From: Nocardioides oceani
GTDB taxonomy: Bacteria > Actinomycetota > Actinomycetes > Propionibacteriales > Nocardioidaceae
NCBI RefSeq assembly: GCF_030412965.1
Contig: NZ_JAUHJQ010000001.1
Coordinates: forward strand, 62,001-126,000
Reading direction: 5' to 3'
DNA length: 64,000 nucleotides
Positions 52,960 to 62,028 of the stretch are shown here, one piece after another. The notes under the pieces are model-generated. The model saw only the letters and a list, made by a program, of their open reading frames with translations. It was not told where the DNA came from and did not search any database. Made by a program: the position numbers and the translations under genes. Within the stretch, counting starts at the first letter, position 1. Each line of letters opens with the position of its first letter.

Positions 52960-53844
52960 TCAGGCGACGGGCACCAGGGCGGAGCCGACCCGCACCGTGC
53001 CCTCGCCGTGCTCGCGGTCCAGCCAGGCCTGCAGCGACCCGTCGTCGGCGACGACGTCGACGCTCACCCGGTCGTCCGAGACCCCGCCGCCGAGGACGCC
53101 CGGGAGGTCGAGGACGGCCTGCTGGACGGCCACCAGCTCGCGGTGGGTGTGCCGGGCCCCGCCGACGACGCACAGCGGCCCGTCCCACACCGCGCGCAGG
53201 GTCGCCTCCGCTTCGGCCAGCGCCGCGGGGTCGTCCTCCGCGAGCCGCACGGTGACGACGACCGGCGAGGACGCGGAGTCGACCCACGCCTCGTTGTAGC
53301 GCGGCAGCTCCTCCGCGGCGCGGAACAGCCCGGGCGACCCGCCGCCCGCAGCGCCCGGCGAGCCTGCCGCGGCCCATCCGCCCGGCGGCTCCCCGCACGG
53401 GGCGGTGAAGTCACGCGGCTCCTCGTCCGGGCCGGCCGGCTCCTCCCAGGCGGAGCCCGGCACGACGGACGAGGGCGTGAACGACTCCCCGTCGAAGGTC
53501 CCCGTCACCACGAAGGTTCCCCACCGCACGCCGGACCGTTCCTCGAACGCGCCGGCGTGCTCGGCCCAGTCCCAGCCCACGAGCGCCGGTCCCCCGCACT
53601 GCGGCGGGTAGGAGTCCAGCTGGCCACCGAGGCACAGCTCGGCGCCGTCCCCGTCGTCGAGCACGGTGACCGGGTGCCGCGTGGTCAGCTCCCCGTCGAG
53701 GACCGGGGTCGCCGTCGGGCTGCCCGTCGGACCAGGGGCGGTCTCGCCCGCGGCGGCGCCGGGGTCGTCCCCGCACCCGGCGAGGACGGGGACCAGCAGG
53801 GCCGGCAGCAGGACGGGCAGGGACCGACGCACGACGGAGCGCAT
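52960..53844 (-). CDS. Secreted lipoprotein, unknown function
   Basis: A 294-residue lipoprotein: signal peptide with lipobox VLAGC (Cys near residue 24), a Pro/Thr linker (APGPTGSPTATP), then a domain with four Cys (ELCLGGQ, PQCGGPAL, APCGEPPGG and GPLCVVGG) that may form disulfides. DYNEAWVD and VTVRLAEDD recur in similar actinobacterial lipoproteins, but no named family was recognised. ATG at 53844. Confidence 0.75.
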   Translation of the reverse strand: MRSVVRRSLPVLLPALLVPVLAGCGDDPGAAAGETAPGPTGSPTATPVLDGELTTRHPVTVLDDGDGAELCLGGQLDSYPPQCGGPALVGWDWAEHAGAFEERSGVRWGTFVVTGTFDGESFTPSSVVPGSAWEEPAGPDEEPRDFTAPCGEPPGGWAAAGSPGAAGGGSPGLFRAAEELPRYNEAWVDSASSPVVVTVRLAEDDPAALAEAEATLRAVWDGPLCVVGGARHTHRELVAVQQAVLDLPGVLGGGVSDDRVSVDVVADDGSLQAWLDREHGEGTVRVGSALVPVA

Positions 53845-53881
53845 GCGGGTACGACGCCGTCCCCGCGGGCGGGGTTCCCGG

Positions 53882-54289
53882 TCAGGGGCGGCGCGGCCGC
53901 GGCGGGTGCTCGCGGTGGGCGGCCGGGCGCCGGTGACGGGCCGGGCCGCGCCGGCCGCGGACCGGGAGGTCCCAGCCGAGGGCGGCCTCGGACCGGGTGA
54001 GCGCCGCGACCCGGCGGACCACGCCGCTCGGCTCGACGACGTGGCAGCGCAGGCCGGCCGCGTGCGCCGCACGGCGCACCGCCACCAGGGTCGCCAGCCC
54101 GCAGGCGTCGACGAAGGTCACCGCGCCGAGGTCGAGGAGCAGGTCGCGCCCGCACCCGACCGCGGCGAGCGCCGCGCGGCGTACCGCCTCGACCTCCGCG
54201 AGGTCCACCTCGCCCGCCAGCCGCAGCACGGTGTGCCGCGGCAGCGCCTCGACGGTGACGTCCAGCCCGACGATCGTTCCCTCTCCCAT
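53882..54289 (-). CDS. STAS-domain protein lacking the phosphorylatable Ser
   Basis: A 135-residue anti-sigma-factor-antagonist-like protein. The STAS core is seen in TVLRLAGEVDLAEVEAVR and FVDACGLATLVAVRRAA. In SpoIIAA-type antagonists the motif is DSSG; here it is DACG, so the phospho-acceptor Ser is missing and control by an anti-sigma kinase would not work. The last 30 residues are Arg/Pro/His-rich (GPARHRRPAAHREHPP). ATG at 54289. Confidence 0.75.
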   Translation of the reverse strand: MGEGTIVGLDVTVEALPRHTVLRLAGEVDLAEVEAVRRAALAAVGCGRDLLLDLGAVTFVDACGLATLVAVRRAAHAAGLRCHVVEPSGVVRRVAALTRSEAALGWDLPVRGRRGPARHRRPAAHREHPPRPRRP

Positions 54290-54420
54290 GCCCGGCGCAA
54301 CGAGGCGCGACCGGGGGCGACACGGGCGCCGGACCGGAATGGCCCGGTCGTCGACGAGAACCACCCGACCGGGCCAGCCCGGCCGGGTGACCGGGCCAGG
54401 TTCGACCGCCCGGCGGGGGC

Positions 54421-55140
54421 TCAGGGAAGCCGGTCGACGAGCTCGGCGACCGGGGTGAGGGCACCGGTGTAGAACGGCACCTCCTCGCGGACGTGCCGGC
54501 GCGCGTCGGAAGCCCGCAGGTGACGCATCAGGTCGACGATGCGGTAGAGCTCGTCGGCCTCGAAGGCCAGCAGCCACTCGTAGTCGCCGAGCGCGAAGCT
54601 GGCGACGGTGTTGGCCCGCACGTCGGCGTAGTCGCGCGCCATCTTGCCGTGCTCGGCGAGCATCCGCCGGCGCTCGCCGTCGTCGAGGAGGTACCACTCG
54701 TAGGAGCGCACGAACGGGTAGACGCACACGTGCTGCTTGGGCTCCTCGTCGTTGAGGAACGCCGGGACGTGGCTCTTGTTGAACTCCGCCGGGCGGTGCA
54801 GCGCCATCTGGGACCACACCGGCTCGAGGCGGGAGCCGAAGGCCGTGCGGCGGAAGCGGTGGTACGCCGCCTGGAGCTCCTGGGAGTCGGCCGCGTGCCA
54901 CCACACCATGACGTCGGCGTCGGCGCGCAGCCCGCTCACGTCGTAGACCCCGCGCACCACGACGTCGGCCTCGGCCAGCTCGGCGAAGAGCGTCTCGACC
55001 TCGGCGCCCTCGGCCGCGCGGTCCGCCCCTCCCCCGACCGGACCGAGGACGTCGCGGAGCCGGAACACCGACCACATCGTGTAGCGGATCGAGTCGTTGA
55101 TCTCGCGGACGCGGCTGGCGTTGGACTTGGTCTCGCTCAT
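54421..55140 (-). CDS. hemQ: Coproheme decarboxylase HemQ
   Basis: A 239-residue chlorite-dismutase-fold protein that converts coproheme III to heme b, the last step of the coproporphyrin route used by actinobacteria. Typical blocks: [29 protein letters not shown] (region of the catalytic Tyr), [15 protein letters not shown] (heme His), [17 protein letters not shown]. It is about 5 kb from hemY, another gene of the route, on the same strand; the two are usually adjacent. ATG at 55140. Confidence 0.92.
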   Translation of the reverse strand: MSETKSNASRVREINDSIRYTMWSVFRLRDVLGPVGGGADRAAEGAEVETLFAELAEADVVVRGVYDVSGLRADADVMVWWHAADSQELQAAYHRFRRTAFGSRLEPVWSQMALHRPAEFNKSHVPAFLNDEEPKQHVCVYPFVRSYEWYLLDDGERRRMLAEHGKMARDYADVRANTVASFALGDYEWLLAFEADELYRIVDLMRHLRASDARRHVREEVPFYTGALTPVAELVDRLP

Positions 55141-55289
55141 GGCCTCCATTGTGCCGGGCCCCGTCCCCGCGGCGGCTGTCGACCCGATCACCCCACCCGA
55201 CCGACCGGGCCCCCGTCGATCGGGCGCGGCGCCCCGGCGGGGCCCCAGGATGGGCGCGGAGGAACGCGCAGGAACGTGGAGGAAGAGAT

Positions 55290-56168
55290 GTGATCGACGC
55301 GCTGAACCGGACCGTGGATCTGGTCGAGCAGCACCTCGCCGACGACCCGTCGTACGACGCGGACGTGGCGGCGCTCGCCGGGTCCCTGGGGACGACCGAG
55401 CACCACCTGCGGCGGATGTTCGCGGCGCTGGCCGGGATGCCGCTGGCGGAGTACGTGCGCCGGCGCCGGATGACCCTGGCGGCCGCGGAGGTCGTGGCCG
55501 GCGCCGGCCTGCTCGACGTGGCGGTGCGGCACGGCTACGGGTCGACCGAGGCGTTCGGCCGGGCGTTCCGCGCGGTCCACGTCAGCTCGCCCGGCGACGT
55601 ACGCCGCGACGGCGGCCCCCTCCGCGCGCAGCAGCGGCTGCGCTTCCACCTGACCGTCGAAGGGAGCACCCCCATGGACATCCGCATCGTCGACCGCCCG
55701 GCCTTCACGCTGGTCGGCCACGCCGCCCGCGTGCCGCTCGTGCACACCGGCGTCAACCCGCACGTCGCCGCGCACGTCGCGTCGATCCCGCCCACGGAGC
55801 ACGCCCGGCTCAAGGGCCTGTCGGACACCGAGCCGGCCGGGCTGCTCGCGGTGAGCGACGACCTCGACCCCGACCGGGCGGAGGGCTCGGAGCTGACCTA
55901 CCTCCACGGCGTGGCCGTGACCCGCGAGCGGGACCTGCCCGAGGACCTCGACGCGATCGCGGTGCCGGCCGGCACGTGGGCGGTCTTCCGAGCCGCGGGC
56001 CCCTACCCGCAGCGGCTGCAGGAGACCTGGGCGGCGACCGCCACCTCGTGGTTCCCGTCGAACCCGTGGCGGCTGCGGCGCGGCCCCGAGGTCGTCGCCG
56101 TGCTCGAGCGCGCGGAGGACTTCTCGACCGCGACCGTCGAGCTGTGGCTGCCGGTCGAGCCGGGCTGA
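55290..56168 (+). CDS. AraC-type regulator with GyrI-like effector domain
   Basis: A 292-residue regulator: AraC HTH (about 15-105; [37 protein letters not shown]) and a GyrI-like ligand-binding domain (about 128-292; [40 protein letters not shown]). Members of this type respond to toxic or aromatic compounds and often control drug efflux; target unknown. The GTG at 55290 is preceded by GGAGGAAG. Divergent from hemQ (150 nt). Confidence 0.87.
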   Translation: MIDALNRTVDLVEQHLADDPSYDADVAALAGSLGTTEHHLRRMFAALAGMPLAEYVRRRRMTLAAAEVVAGAGLLDVAVRHGYGSTEAFGRAFRAVHVSSPGDVRRDGGPLRAQQRLRFHLTVEGSTPMDIRIVDRPAFTLVGHAARVPLVHTGVNPHVAAHVASIPPTEHARLKGLSDTEPAGLLAVSDDLDPDRAEGSELTYLHGVAVTRERDLPEDLDAIAVPAGTWAVFRAAGPYPQRLQETWAATATSWFPSNPWRLRRGPEVVAVLERAEDFSTATVELWLPVEPG

Positions 56169-56207
56169 GGCCTCCGGGACCCACCTGCGCCGGCGGGGCC
56201 CTCCGCT

Positions 56208-56876
56208 TCAGCCGCGGCCGTAGCCGGCCTCCCGCGCCTTGACGATGGCCTCGGCGCGGCCGGCGGCGTGGAGCTTGGCGTAGATCGTGGAGACGGTGTT
56301 GCGCACGGTCTTGCCCGAGACGTACAGCTCGGCGGCGATCGCGTCGTTGGAACGGCCGGCCGCGAGCATCTCCAGCACGCTCCGCTCGCGGTCGGTGAGG
56401 TCGGGGAACGGGTCGTCGGCCGAGCGCAGCGATGCGGCGCTGAGGCCGGCGAAGTACGTCGCCACCCGCCCGGCCAGGCTGGCCCCGAACACCATCCCGC
56501 CCGCCGCGGCGGTGCGCACCGCGCCCTGCACCTCCTCGGCGCCCGAGCCCTTGAGCAGGTAGCCGCTCGCGCCGGCCCGGATCGCCGCCAGGACGGTCTC
56601 GTCGTCCTCGTTCATCGTCAGCATCACCACCCGGGTGCCGGCGTGCCGGCCGGTGATGAACCGGGTGGCCTCGATCCCGTCGAGCCCGGGCATCTGGATG
56701 TCCATGACGACCACGTCCGGCGCGGTCTCCCCGACGACGTGGAGCGCCTCGCGCCCGTCGGCCGCCGCGCCGACGACCTCCATGCCGTCGAGCGCACGGA
56801 GCAGCGCGACCAGCCCGTCGCGGACGATCTGGTGGTCGTCGACCACGACGACGCGGATGCCGGTGGACGCGGTCAT
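56208..56876 (-). CDS. NarL-type response regulator
   Basis: A 222-residue regulator with a receiver domain (VVVDDHQIVRDG; phospho-acceptor D59 in DVVVMDIQMPG; Lys in GYLLKGSGAEEV) and a LuxR HTH at the C-terminus (LTDRERSVLEMLAAGRSN, AAELYVSGKTVRNTVSTI). Overlaps the kinase stop by ATGA. Together they form a two-component system with the DUF4386 protein in front. Confidence 0.92.
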   Translation of the reverse strand: MTASTGIRVVVVDDHQIVRDGLVALLRALDGMEVVGAAADGREALHVVGETAPDVVVMDIQMPGLDGIEATRFITGRHAGTRVVMLTMNEDDETVLAAIRAGASGYLLKGSGAEEVQGAVRTAAAGGMVFGASLAGRVATYFAGLSAASLRSADDPFPDLTDRERSVLEMLAAGRSNDAIAAELYVSGKTVRNTVSTIYAKLHAAGRAEAIVKAREAGYGRG

Positions 56877-59119
56877 CGGGTGCTCCTCAGCGGCAGGGTG
56901 GCCCGGACGACGGTGCCGCCGCCGGGAGGGCAGGTGACCTCGGCGGTGCCGCCGAGCTCGGCGGCCCGCTCGCGCAGGGAGACCAGCCCGACGCCGGCCT
57001 GCGCGTCGGCCGGGACGCCCACGCCGTCGTCGGCGACCTCCACGACCAGCGCGCGGTCGGTGCGGACGAGCCGGACCACGCAGCGCGAGGCGCGGGCGTG
57101 GCGGACGACGTTGGTGAGCGCCTCGCCGGCGACGCGGTACGCCGCCACCTCGGCCGCGGCCGGGAGCGGGCCGAGCCCGTCGGCGGGCTCGGTGCGCACC
57201 TCGGTGGGCACCGCGGCCCGGTCCGCCTGCTGCCGCAGCGCGCCGACGAGGCCGAGGTCGTCGAGGGCCGGCGGGCGCAGGTCGTGCACCAGGCGGCGTA
57301 CGTCGCCGACGACGTCCTGGACCAGGGCGCTGGTGGCGGCGATCTCCTCGCGGGCGCCCTGCGGGTCGCGCTCGACGCGGAGGCGGGCGGACTCGAGGCG
57401 GAAGACCACGCCGCTCAGCGACGGGCCGAGCCCGTCGTGGAGGTCGCGGCGGATCCGCCGACGCTCCTCCTCGCGGGCCACGACGAGCCGCTCGCGGCTC
57501 TCCTGCAGCTCCTCGGCGAGGCGGCTGGTGCGGGCGGCGGTGGCGGCCTGGCGGACGAGGTCGCCGAGCAGCTGCTCGTCGCGGCGGGTGAGCCGGCTGC
57601 GCAGGCCGCGCGCCGGCAGGACGAGCCGCCCGACCTCGGCGCCGCGGTAGGTGATCGGCAGGGTCCGGGTCTCCTGCGGCCGCTCGCCGTGGACGGCCTC
57701 GAGCCGTTCGCCGCCGGGCCGGTCGACCTCGACGCCGACGTACCGCACGCCGAACGCCTCGGCGACCGCCTCCGCGACGGCCGCCAGCTGCTCGGGGCCC
57801 TCGTCGGCGGTCTCGAGGGTGGAGGCGAGCCCGGCGACGAGGTCGTAGGGGTCCTCGCGGCGGCCCAGCACGAGCCGGCGGGCCAGCGCCTGCAGCCGCA
57901 GGCGGAGCGGGCCGTAGAGCAGGACCGTCAGCAGCAGCACGACCCCGACGACCTCGCGCTGGGCGAGCGCGTCGCCGAGCGCACGGGTGAGCGCGGCGAC
58001 CGTGAGCAGGTCGACGGCGAGCAGCGCGGTCCACAGCCCGCCGTAGGCCAGGGTCCGCCCGAGCAGCGCGTCGACGTCGACGACCCTGGGGGCGACGACC
58101 GCGACGGTCATCGCGGCGGGCAGCAGGCACACGACGACGAGGAAGACGTACGGCTCGGCCGCGCCGACGTCGAGCAGCACGGTCGCCAGCACCAGCAGCA
58201 CGACGGCGACCACGCCCCACAGCAGCCAGCGCACCCGGTCCCGCTCCAGCCCGATCGCGCGGCGGTGGCGCACCACGACGGTCGCGACCGGGACGAGGAG
58301 GGCGACCAGCGAGGCGGCGCCGGCCGCCGCGAGGAGCGGACCGGCCGTCGTGCCGAGCGGCAGCGTCGTCGGGTCCGGGTCGACGCCGACCGGGAGCCGG
58401 CCGACGTCGTCGAACCCGTCGGAGGGGGCGACGACGTACGCCAGGGAGCCCAGCAGCATGACGCCCAGCGCGACCTTGCCGGCCGTGCCCCACCGGTCCG
58501 GCAGGAAGCGACCGGTCGGGAACAGCAGGGCCACCACGGCCACCGTCACCGGCAGCAGCGAGGTGAAGCGGAGCAGGAACCACGCCGTGAAGGTCATCAG
58601 CGGCAGCGGCTCGTCGCTCGCCAGGCCGGTGCGGAACCACGCCTCGGCGATGCCGTCGAGGGTCCAGAACACCCCCGACCAGGCCAGCGCCCAGCCCAGG
58701 CCCTGGCGCCGGTCGTGGGAGAGCACGACGGCGGCGAGCGCGGCCAGCACCAGGCCGGTCAGGCCGGTGCTCCAGCCCGCGCCGGGGGCGAGCCCGTCGC
58801 CGGGGATGCGGGCCGGCAGCCGCGACTCCAGCCACACGGCCAGGCCGGCGCCGGCCGCGCACAGCAGCGGCAGGGCGAGCACGGGGACGTCGAGCGTGGT
58901 GCGGGCGGACGTGGCTGGGGCGGGCGTGGCTGGGGCGGGCGTGGCTGGGGCGGGCGTGGCTGGGGCGGGCGTGGCTGGGGCGGGCGTGGCTGGGGCGGGC
59001 GTGGCTGGGGCGGACGTGGGTCGCGCGCCGGTCGCGCGTGCCTCGGCCTGGTCCACGGGGACAGTGTGCTGCCGGCCCGGCCCCTGCGGGGCCGAACCGG
59101 CAGCGTCGGGGACGGTCAC
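56873..59119 (-). CDS. Membrane sensor histidine kinase with (ATPAP)n head
   Basis: A 748-residue HisKA_3-type kinase. After an Ala/Thr/Pro head (APATPAPATP, about residues 36-70) there are about eight membrane helices (LDVPVLALPLLCAAGAGLAV onward, about 75-370), a GAF-like region, then the phospho-acceptor His at residue 561 in RRDLHDGLGPSLSG, N-box EALTNVVRHARAS near 670, and G-box VADDGVGV. Its stop overlaps the response regulator by ATGA and its GTG start overlaps the DUF4386 gene by GTGA. The signal is not known. Confidence 0.9.
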   Translation of the reverse strand: MTVPDAAGSAPQGPGRQHTVPVDQAEARATGARPTSAPATPAPATPAPATPAPATPAPATPAPATPAPATSARTTLDVPVLALPLLCAAGAGLAVWLESRLPARIPGDGLAPGAGWSTGLTGLVLAALAAVVLSHDRRQGLGWALAWSGVFWTLDGIAEAWFRTGLASDEPLPLMTFTAWFLLRFTSLLPVTVAVVALLFPTGRFLPDRWGTAGKVALGVMLLGSLAYVVAPSDGFDDVGRLPVGVDPDPTTLPLGTTAGPLLAAAGAASLVALLVPVATVVVRHRRAIGLERDRVRWLLWGVVAVVLLVLATVLLDVGAAEPYVFLVVVCLLPAAMTVAVVAPRVVDVDALLGRTLAYGGLWTALLAVDLLTVAALTRALGDALAQREVVGVVLLLTVLLYGPLRLRLQALARRLVLGRREDPYDLVAGLASTLETADEGPEQLAAVAEAVAEAFGVRYVGVEVDRPGGERLEAVHGERPQETRTLPITYRGAEVGRLVLPARGLRSRLTRRDEQLLGDLVRQAATAARTSRLAEELQESRERLVVAREEERRRIRRDLHDGLGPSLSGVVFRLESARLRVERDPQGAREEIAATSALVQDVVGDVRRLVHDLRPPALDDLGLVGALRQQADRAAVPTEVRTEPADGLGPLPAAAEVAAYRVAGEALTNVVRHARASRCVVRLVRTDRALVVEVADDGVGVPADAQAGVGLVSLRERAAELGGTAEVTCPPGGGTVVRATLPLRSTR
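58911..59015. repeat. Seven tandem 15-bp units in the kinase head
   Basis: cgtggctggggcggg is repeated seven times without gaps (58911, 58926, 58941, 58956, 58971, 58986, 59001; the last ends gga). It encodes the ATPAP units. Because 15 is a multiple of three, gain or loss keeps the frame. Confidence 0.92.
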
Positions 59120-59880
59120 GCGGACCGGTACGCCTTGTCGCCCAGCGCGAAGCCGAGCGCGGTGACGAGGAGCCAGAGCGGGCCGACCATGCCGGCGAGG
59201 TACTGCAGCGGCGAGATGCCGGCGAGCAGGGTGAGCCCGCCGAGGACCAGCCCGACGCGGCCGACCCAGCGGGGCACGGCGCCCGCGCGACCGGCAAGGT
59301 GCAGCGCGAGGCCGGCGAGGCCCGCGAGGACCCAGCACCAGGGGACGGTGCCGATGAAGTGGCCGTACATCACGACGTTGCTGTCGACCAGGACGTCCTG
59401 CTGCGGCAGGCCGAAGAGGAACTCGGTGTCGAGGCTCGTCCCGATCACCTGCACGACCGCGGTGCCGGCGAGGCCGGCGAAGGCGACGATCGGCAACAGG
59501 CTGTCGCCGCCGACCCGGTGCCGCAGCCGGCGGAGCAGGCCCGCGGCGAAGACCACGAGCAGCACCGCGCTCAGCAGCGCGACGGTGTGGAAGACGAACG
59601 CCGCCTCGCGCTGGGTGGCGAGCTTGTCGGCGATCGCCGCGGCGTCGCCCTGGATGCGGGGGTCGTAGACCGCGTCGACGAGGCCCGAGGCGACGATCGC
59701 CGCGACGCCGGTCGCGCCGGCGCCGATGCCGGCGAGGGCCCAGTGGCGGGAGGGACGGGCGGTGCCGTCGTGGGCGGTGCCGTCGTGGGCGGTGCCGGCG
59801 TGGGTGGTGCTGGAGGGCCGGTCGGCGTTCCGGAGGTCGGTGCGGGCCGGGCGGGTGGTGGTGGTGGTGGTGGTGTCCAT
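59116..59880 (-). CDS. DUF4386 family membrane protein
   Basis: A 254-residue membrane protein with about six helices (WALAGIGAGATGVAAIVASG, VALLSAVLLVVFAAGLL, IVAFAGLAGTAVVQVIG, VLAGLAGLALHLAG and so on). Motifs fit DUF4386, which I know as a multi-helix family of unknown function. The head contains seven Thr in a row and three DGTAH-type repeats. It leads the kinase/regulator operon, so it may be the sensor partner or target. ATG at 59880. Confidence 0.75.
   Translation of the reverse strand: MDTTTTTTTRPARTDLRNADRPSSTTHAGTAHDGTAHDGTARPSRHWALAGIGAGATGVAAIVASGLVDAVYDPRIQGDAAAIADKLATQREAAFVFHTVALLSAVLLVVFAAGLLRRLRHRVGGDSLLPIVAFAGLAGTAVVQVIGTSLDTEFLFGLPQQDVLVDSNVVMYGHFIGTVPWCWVLAGLAGLALHLAGRAGAVPRWVGRVGLVLGGLTLLAGISPLQYLAGMVGPLWLLVTALGFALGDKAYRSA
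59761..59805. repeat. Three tandem 15-bp units in the DUF4386 gene
   Basis: ggtgccgtcgtgggc at 59761, 59776 and 59791 (third copy with two changes), coding the GTAHD units. Adjacent gene 58911-59015 has its own 15-bp repeat. Confidence 0.85.
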
Positions 59881-59990
59881 GCCGGGAGGTTCGCGGGCCG
59901 GCTGTCCCGCGGCCCAGGGACAACCGGGCAGACCCTGTCCCCGGCCGCTGTTCCGCGATGCTCGGTCCGGGTGCTCGGGGCGGGACATTT

Positions 59991-60060
59991 CCGCGCAATT
60001 GAACGGTTGTGACCGGTTCTGGGCCCGATGACGCGACAGAACCGCGCAATTGAACGATTG
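59991..60060. promoter_or_regulatory. Paired 19-bp motifs and an inverted repeat upstream of the DUF4386-kinase operon
   Basis: ccgcgcaattgaacggttg (59991-60009) recurs at 60042-60060 as ccgcgcaattgaacgattg, 51 bp apart. Between them lie ggttctg (60015-60021) and its complement cagaacc (60037-60043). The stretch is clearly AT-richer than its surroundings. It lies about 110-180 nt upstream of the ATG at 59880; hemY ends at 60088, so the operon is the likely target. Confidence 0.55.
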
Positions 60061-60087
60061 CGGTCGCCCCGGGGTCGCCCGGCGGGC

Positions 60088-61452
60088 TCACCCCAGGTCG
60101 CGCACCGCCCGGTGGGCGGAGGCGATGACGGCCGGGATGCCCACGCCGTCGTACGTCGCCCCGCAGACCGCCAGGCCGGGGACCGCGTCCAGGGCCGACC
60201 GGACGCGGGCGACCCGGTCGAGGTGGCCCAGCGCGTACTGCGGCAGCCCGCCGCCCCACCGCTGCACGTGCACGTCGACCGGCGCGGCGGCCAGCCCGGT
60301 GGCGTCGGCGAGGTCGGCCAGCGACCAGGCCACCAGCTCCTCGTCGGTGGCCTGGAGGGCGACCTCGTCGCCGTGCCGCCCGAGCGAGGTCCGCAGGTGG
60401 ACCAGTCCCTCCCGGGCACCGGCCGCGTGGACCCAGTCCCACTTGGCGAACGAGAAGGTCGACGCCTTCACCCGACGCCCCTCGACCGGCGGCACGAGGA
60501 AGCCCGAGGAGCCGGCGTCGACGACCGGCGCGGCGTCGGCGACCCGGTAGGCCAGCGTCACGACGACGACCGACGCGGTCTCGACCGCCGCCAGCTCCGC
60601 GGCCGCGGCCGGCGCGACGGTGCCGAGCAGCCGGGCCGTCGGCGCGGCCGGGGTCGCGAGCACGACCGCGTCCGCCTCGACCAGCTCCGGCGCCGTGGTC
60701 GGGCCGCAGGTCAGCGCGAAGCCGCCGTCCGGTCGCCGCTCGAGCGCCCGGACGGTCACGCCGAGCCGCACCGGCAGCCGCGCGGCCAGCGCCTCGGGCA
60801 GGCGGCCCATGCCGCCGGGGATGCCGGCGAAGACGGGGGCGTCGTACGTCGTCGGCACGGCCGCCGCCTGCTCGAGGAGCGAGCCGCGGGCGGCGTACGC
60901 CACCAGCTGGGGCACGGCGGCGCGGGCGGAGATCTCGCGGGCGCGGCCGGCGTAGACGCCGCCCAGCAGCGGCTCGACCAGCCGGTCGGTGACCTCGGGG
61001 CCGAAGCGCCGGTCGACGAGGTCGCCCACGGAGACGTCGCCGGCCACCTCCTGGGGCCCGAGCGTCGGCTCGGCACGGACGCGGGCCAGCCCCTCCTCGC
61101 TCAGCACGCCCGAGGCGGCGAGCTGGTCGAGGTCGAGCGGCACGCCCATGAGCGAGCGCGGCAGCGGCCGGAGCGCGCCGCGGGTCCAGATCCGGGACGC
61201 CGCGAGCGCCGGGTGCTGCACCTCGAGGCCGAGCCCGCGGGCGAGGTCGACGCCCTCGGGCCGGCGGTTGAGCATGGCCTCGGCGCCGACGTCGACGACG
61301 GTGCCGCCGACCTCGTGGCGCCGGATCTTGCCGCCCACGACGTCGGAGGCCTCGAGCACCACGACCTCGTCGCCCGCGGCGACGAGGTCGTGGGCGGCGG
61401 TCAGGCCGGCGATGCCGGCCCCGACGACGACGGTGCGGCGAGGGCTACCCAC
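60088..61452 (-). CDS. hemY: Coproporphyrinogen/protoporphyrinogen oxidase HemY
   Basis: A 454-residue FAD enzyme that oxidises coproporphyrinogen III in the coproporphyrin heme route. The N-terminal FAD loop is RTVVVGAGIAGLTAAHDL, followed by EVVVLEASDVVGGKI, and the C-terminal FAD block is GLAVCGATYDGVGIPAVIASA. GTG at 61452 with TAGCCT at 61459-61464, six nt upstream (leaderless). Confidence 0.93.
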   Translation of the reverse strand: MGSPRRTVVVGAGIAGLTAAHDLVAAGDEVVVLEASDVVGGKIRRHEVGGTVVDVGAEAMLNRRPEGVDLARGLGLEVQHPALAASRIWTRGALRPLPRSLMGVPLDLDQLAASGVLSEEGLARVRAEPTLGPQEVAGDVSVGDLVDRRFGPEVTDRLVEPLLGGVYAGRAREISARAAVPQLVAYAARGSLLEQAAAVPTTYDAPVFAGIPGGMGRLPEALAARLPVRLGVTVRALERRPDGGFALTCGPTTAPELVEADAVVLATPAAPTARLLGTVAPAAAAELAAVETASVVVVTLAYRVADAAPVVDAGSSGFLVPPVEGRRVKASTFSFAKWDWVHAAGAREGLVHLRTSLGRHGDEVALQATDEELVAWSLADLADATGLAAAPVDVHVQRWGGGLPQYALGHLDRVARVRSALDAVPGLAVCGATYDGVGIPAVIASAHRAVRDLG

Positions 61453-61482
61453 GTCTCCAGGCTATGCCGCGGGGAGCACCGC

Positions 61483-62028
61483 TCAGGCGCTGGCCTCGAG
61501 CCGCCCGAAGCCGGAGCGGTGGAAGATCAGCGGGAGCGAGGTGTCGCCCCCGAAGTCGGCGTTCTCGACCGCGTGCAGGCGCAGCAGGACCAGCGTGTGG
61601 TCACCGGCGACGACCTCGTCGTGGATCGAGCAGTCGAAGCGGGCCAGCCCCTCGTCGAGCAGCACCGCCCCGTCCTCGGTGGTGTGCAGCCCGATGCCTG
61701 AGAAGCGCTTCTCGACCGGCCCGGCGAGCTGGCGGCAGATCGTCCCCTGGTGCGAGGCGAGGATCGTGACGCCGAGGTGCGCGGCCCGCCGCAGCGCCGG
61801 CCAGGTCTTCGAGGTGTTGGCCACCGAGAACGACACCAGCGGCGGGTCCAGGCTCACCGAGGTGAACGAGCTGGCGGCCAGGCCGACGGGCTCGCCGTCG
61901 ACCTCGGCGGCAACGGCGACGACGCCGGTCGGGAAGATCCCGAAGGCCTCGCGCAGCCGGGTCGGGTCGAGGTCCTGGTTGGTGGTCAGCGTGGTCACGC
62001 TGGCGAGCGGGTCCGGCGTGGCGGTCAT
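61483..62028 (-). CDS. Flavin reductase-like (FMN-binding split-barrel) protein
   Basis: A 181-residue FMN reductase-type protein: FGIFPTGVVAVAAEVDG, GLAASSFTSVSLDPPLVSFSV, and FDCSIHDEVVAGDHTLVLLRL. It supplies reduced flavin to two-component monooxygenases. It overlaps SsuE by ATGA and belongs to the sulfonate operon. There are thus two flavin-reducing enzymes next to SsuD. ATG at 62028. Confidence 0.9.
   Translation of the reverse strand: MTATPDPLASVTTLTTNQDLDPTRLREAFGIFPTGVVAVAAEVDGEPVGLAASSFTSVSLDPPLVSFSVANTSKTWPALRRAAHLGVTILASHQGTICRQLAGPVEKRFSGIGLHTTEDGAVLLDEGLARFDCSIHDEVVAGDHTLVLLRLHAVENADFGGDTSLPLIFHRSGFGRLEASA

Noticed and set aside
56873..60442. An 1189-residue kinase
   Set aside because: Sequence before 59119 is Arg/His/Pro-rich shadow of the DUF4386 and hemY genes.
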